Translations under genes and position numbers: made by a program | Source of the DNA: Ornithomonoglobus_A sp045532455 | GTDB lineage: Bacteria; Bacillota; Clostridia; UBA1381 | DNA: 16,427 bases | Direction of reading: 5' to 3' | Assembly (NCBI GenBank): GCA_045532455.1 | Contig: JAZSFX010000007.1 | Location: 1 to 16,427 of the forward strand | Part shown: positions 14,747-16,427 of the stretch, one piece after another | How the letters are laid out: the number at the start of each line of letters is the position of its first letter | Numbering within the stretch: position 1 is the first letter of the stretch | Notes under the pieces: generated by a model | What the model was told of the DNA's origin: nothing | Database searches by the model: none | What the model saw: only the letters and a program-made list of their open reading frames with translations

Positions 14747-15958
14747 ATGAATTCTTCTTATTTTATTAAAACAGCAAAAAAATGTTTTATGTTTATATAT
14801 CGTCATATCGCAGAAATTATTTTTTCTGCTTTGTTTCTTACGCTTTTAGGTTTTATTCTTATTCCCAACATTTCTATGGTTAAAGGGAACGGAAAAGCAA
14901 GCGAGTGTCGTTCAAATATGGCTATTATAGCAAACTCACTCCATACAGAGCTTAATGACGAAAACATTGCATTTAATTGGAAAGATGTCCTATACCAGAC
15001 ACGCTCGCAAAGAATTCTTGACGAGGTTAAAAACTATTCTACAAATGAATACTTAAAAAACCTTGATACCTCCGAGTATTATTTTAAAAACAACGGAAAA
15101 ACGCTGACGCTTATTTGCCGCTATCACGAGGATAATGAGCCTATTGATATAGAAATACCAAAAAGACATCAGCAGGAGGTAACGCCACAAAACACTTCAA
15201 ATGCCTCAAAGACTGACCTTGCAAGCTCTATTACGGTTGAGGGTATCAGAACATATATGAAGGGCGAACAGCTTGATACAAACAATCCCGAAAAGATGAA
15301 ATTCACGTCAAGCGACGATTTAAAGAGCATTTTCAGTGATATAAAGGTTAATCTGCAATATATAGGCGGAAAAACAATCACCCTTGATAAAAACTCCTAC
15401 AAGCTTACTACCGAGGGTTTTGATATGTCAAAAGCCGGCACAAAAAATATAACAGTAGTATACACTACAAACAACGATTGGGAAAATACACTTCACGCTT
15501 CATTTACATTTGAGGTTATGGAAAACTCACAAGCTCCCGAATTTATAGTTGATTTTGGTGCAAAAGGCTCTTACCGTCTTGCCGCTTGGGATTGGAGTGA
15601 TTATGTACGCGACGCAATGCACGCTGATGGTGAAGAAATGTATTTTGACGCTTCCATTGTATATTACAACAAGAAATATTTGTACTTCCCCGACGGTTTT
15701 GTTATAAGTAAGCTGCGCGACAACACAAGCCCCATAACAAGTGCGATGGATTGCGATAATAAGTCTTATAGCGCATACTTTATTAAATTCGACCCGAATA
15801 CCATAATCGAAAACGAAGAAGTGCAAAAAGGAAAAGTGCGCGACGGTGCACTGCGCATAGACGAGAACGAGGATATATATATCTGGCAGGTTGAACCATC
15901 TAAAGAGGTTGGCGCGGGCTGGCTGAGAGTATATTGCGAATTAGAAAAAATTCAGTAA
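14747..15958 (+). CDS. Membrane-anchored protein with pilin-like N-terminal segment and Ig-like domain
   Basis: 403 residues, family not recognised. A single hydrophobic helix at about 22-44 (IAEIIFSALFLTLLGFILIP) follows a basic N-terminus, giving an inside-N, outside-C signal anchor. The helix and the following NISMVKGNGKASECRSNMAIIANSL read like the N-terminal part of a type IV pilin or pseudopilin, but the Gly-Phe-Thr-Leu-x-Glu prepilin cleavage site is absent, so processing by prepilin peptidase is not expected. Residues 140-160 are a polar linker. Residues about 195-258 resemble a bacterial Ig-like (Big_3-type) domain, with LTTEGFDMSKAGTKNITVVY as the tell-tale strand pair. Residues 262-403 are an unrecognised beta-rich, Trp/Tyr-rich domain ending at GWLRVYCELE. 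GGTGGAGG precedes the ATG. Monocistronic. A cell-surface structural or binding role is inferred. Confidence 0.7.
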   Translation: MNSSYFIKTAKKCFMFIYRHIAEIIFSALFLTLLGFILIPNISMVKGNGKASECRSNMAIIANSLHTELNDENIAFNWKDVLYQTRSQRILDEVKNYSTNEYLKNLDTSEYYFKNNGKTLTLICRYHEDNEPIDIEIPKRHQQEVTPQNTSNASKTDLASSITVEGIRTYMKGEQLDTNNPEKMKFTSSDDLKSIFSDIKVNLQYIGGKTITLDKNSYKLTTEGFDMSKAGTKNITVVYTTNNDWENTLHASFTFEVMENSQAPEFIVDFGAKGSYRLAAWDWSDYVRDAMHADGEEMYFDASIVYYNKKYLYFPDGFVISKLRDNTSPITSAMDCDNKSYSAYFIKFDPNTIIENEEVQKGKVRDGALRIDENEDIYIWQVEPSKEVGAGWLRVYCELEKIQ

Positions 15959-15961
15959 TTT

Positions 15962-15992
15962 AACGCCATCATAAATGATGGCGTTCTTTTTT
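15962..15992 (+). terminator. Intrinsic terminator
   Basis: An 11-bp perfect stem (AACGCCATCAT and its complement; arms 15962-15972 and 15975-15985) followed by CTTTTTT, starting four bases after the stop of the Ig-like protein gene. Confidence 0.93.
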
Positions 15993-16034
15993 GGTTATAT
16001 AGGAAAATTTTTACATTATGTTCTAAATATGGTA

Positions 16035-16063
16035 TTGACAAATAAAGGGAATTATGGTAGAAT
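16035..16063 (+). promoter_or_regulatory. Sigma-A promoter of the AbrB-like gene
   Basis: TTGACA (16035-16040), 17-base spacer, TAGAAT (16058-16063). The predicted start near 16070 makes any protein start before that untranslatable from this RNA and supports the ATG at 16113. Confidence 0.8.
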
Positions 16064-16112
16064 ATTGTCAAAAGATAGATTATATAAAATATGGTGGAAA
16101 GGATACAAAAAA

Positions 16113-16355
16113 ATGAAATCATTGGGAATTATAAGAAAGATTGACGAAGTGGGCAGACTTGTTTTGCCAAAGGAATTAAGAGAAACTATGGATATCGACT
16201 GCAAAACACCGTTCGAAATTTATACCGATAAAGATACAATAATCTTAAAAAAGTATATGCCATCGTGCATATTCTGCGGTGAGGCAGAGGATGTAACACA
16301 GTATTGTTCAAAGAACATATGTAAGGAGTGCATTAAAAAAATTGCAAAGCTGTAA
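16113..16355 (+). CDS. AbrB/SpoVT-type transcription regulator with cysteine-rich tail
   Basis: 80 residues. The N-terminal 48 residues are a swapped-hairpin AbrB domain: IIRKIDEVGRLVLPKELRET (6-25) is the classical DNA-contact and fold motif of AbrB, Abh and SpoVT, followed by FEIYTDKDTIILKKY (34-48). The tail replaces the usual C-terminal domain with a small putative metal site: Cys52-x2-Cys55, Cys65 and Cys70-x2-Cys73, suggesting zinc binding. This combination is common in Clostridia, where such proteins act as transition-state or sporulation regulators; the target genes are unknown. The ATG at 16113 has GGAAAGGA about 8-10 bases upstream. An open frame extends to 15975 but it crosses the preceding terminator and promoter, so that longer form is rejected. 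Confidence 0.9.
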   Translation: MKSLGIIRKIDEVGRLVLPKELRETMDIDCKTPFEIYTDKDTIILKKYMPSCIFCGEAEDVTQYCSKNICKECIKKIAKL

Positions 16356-16364
16356 AAATGAGCC

Positions 16365-16413
16365 AACCTCCCGGTTGTTAGATTTTTTTATCTTACAATC
16401 GGGGGGGTGGGTT
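16365..16413. repeat. Imperfect inverted repeat after the AbrB-like gene
   Basis: Arms 16365-16383 and 16390-16413 pair through AGAT/ATCT, TTGT/ACAA and CCCGG/TCGGG (one G-U pair), with a T-rich loop and an unusual run of seven G in the right arm. It lies ten bases after the stop. No T run follows the right arm, so it is not a standard terminator; a smaller AACC-TCCC-GGTT hairpin followed by seven T (16383-16389) could terminate instead. A small repeated element is also possible. Confidence 0.45.
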
Positions 16414-16427
16414 TAAAAGAGTATTAC

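Noticed and set aside
15975..16112. N-terminal extension of the AbrB-like protein
   Set aside because: This stretch overlaps the preceding terminator and the gene's own promoter; AbrB proteins begin at the MKSLGIIRK-type start.
1..16427. CRISPR arrays, tRNA genes, insertion sequences or phage genes
   Set aside because: Nothing with regular spacer-repeat structure, cloverleaf features or transposase/integrase motifs was seen on either strand.

Overview
The window looks like chromosomal DNA from a low-GC, Gram-positive Clostridia-type bacterium. The evidence is consensus sigma-A promoters with 17-bp spacers, strong AGGAGG ribosome binding sites, intrinsic terminators, an spmB-type sporulation gene, a clostridial AbrB/SpoVT-type regulator and a secreted copper-amine-oxidase-N ('stalk') domain protein. 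No tRNA, rRNA, CRISPR array, transposase or phage gene is visible.

Layout. (1) 1-2777, minus strand: a tight housekeeping operon zapA - U32 'peptidase' (RNA-hydroxylation family) - maf, with maf cut by the window edge. (2) 3064-4110, plus: a secreted stalk-domain protein with a degenerate six-residue P/Q/E/S repeat tail and its own promoter and terminator. (3) 4170-5568, minus: a DUF554 membrane protein preceded by its own promoter and a short leader ending in an intrinsic terminator (a candidate attenuator), then an spmB-like gene without spmA. (4) 5712-8300, plus: an MBOAT acyltransferase plus DHHW-protein pair of the polysaccharide O-acetylation type. (5) 8510-10702, plus: a large cytoplasmic protein that looks like an unclassified glycoside hydrolase. 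(6) 10740-11321, minus: a CDP-alcohol phosphatidyltransferase (pgsA-like). (7) 11540-13525, minus: two AT-rich accessory genes, a two-helix membrane protein and a DUF4062 protein, lying between pgsA and the ribosomal operon. (8) 13627-14477, minus: rplM-rpsI with a leader hairpin. (9) 14747-16355, plus: a membrane-anchored protein with a pilin-like segment and an Ig-like domain, then a small AbrB regulator with a cysteine-rich tail.

Most of the window is core genome (division, translation, lipid synthesis) interleaved with cell-surface functions: secreted proteins, polysaccharide acetylation and possible glycan breakdown. The two places most likely to hold something undescribed are the DUF4062/two-helix membrane protein pair, which resembles a small laterally acquired (possibly defence) module beside a ribosomal operon, and the terminator-containing leader in front of the DUF554 gene, which could be an unrecognised regulatory RNA.
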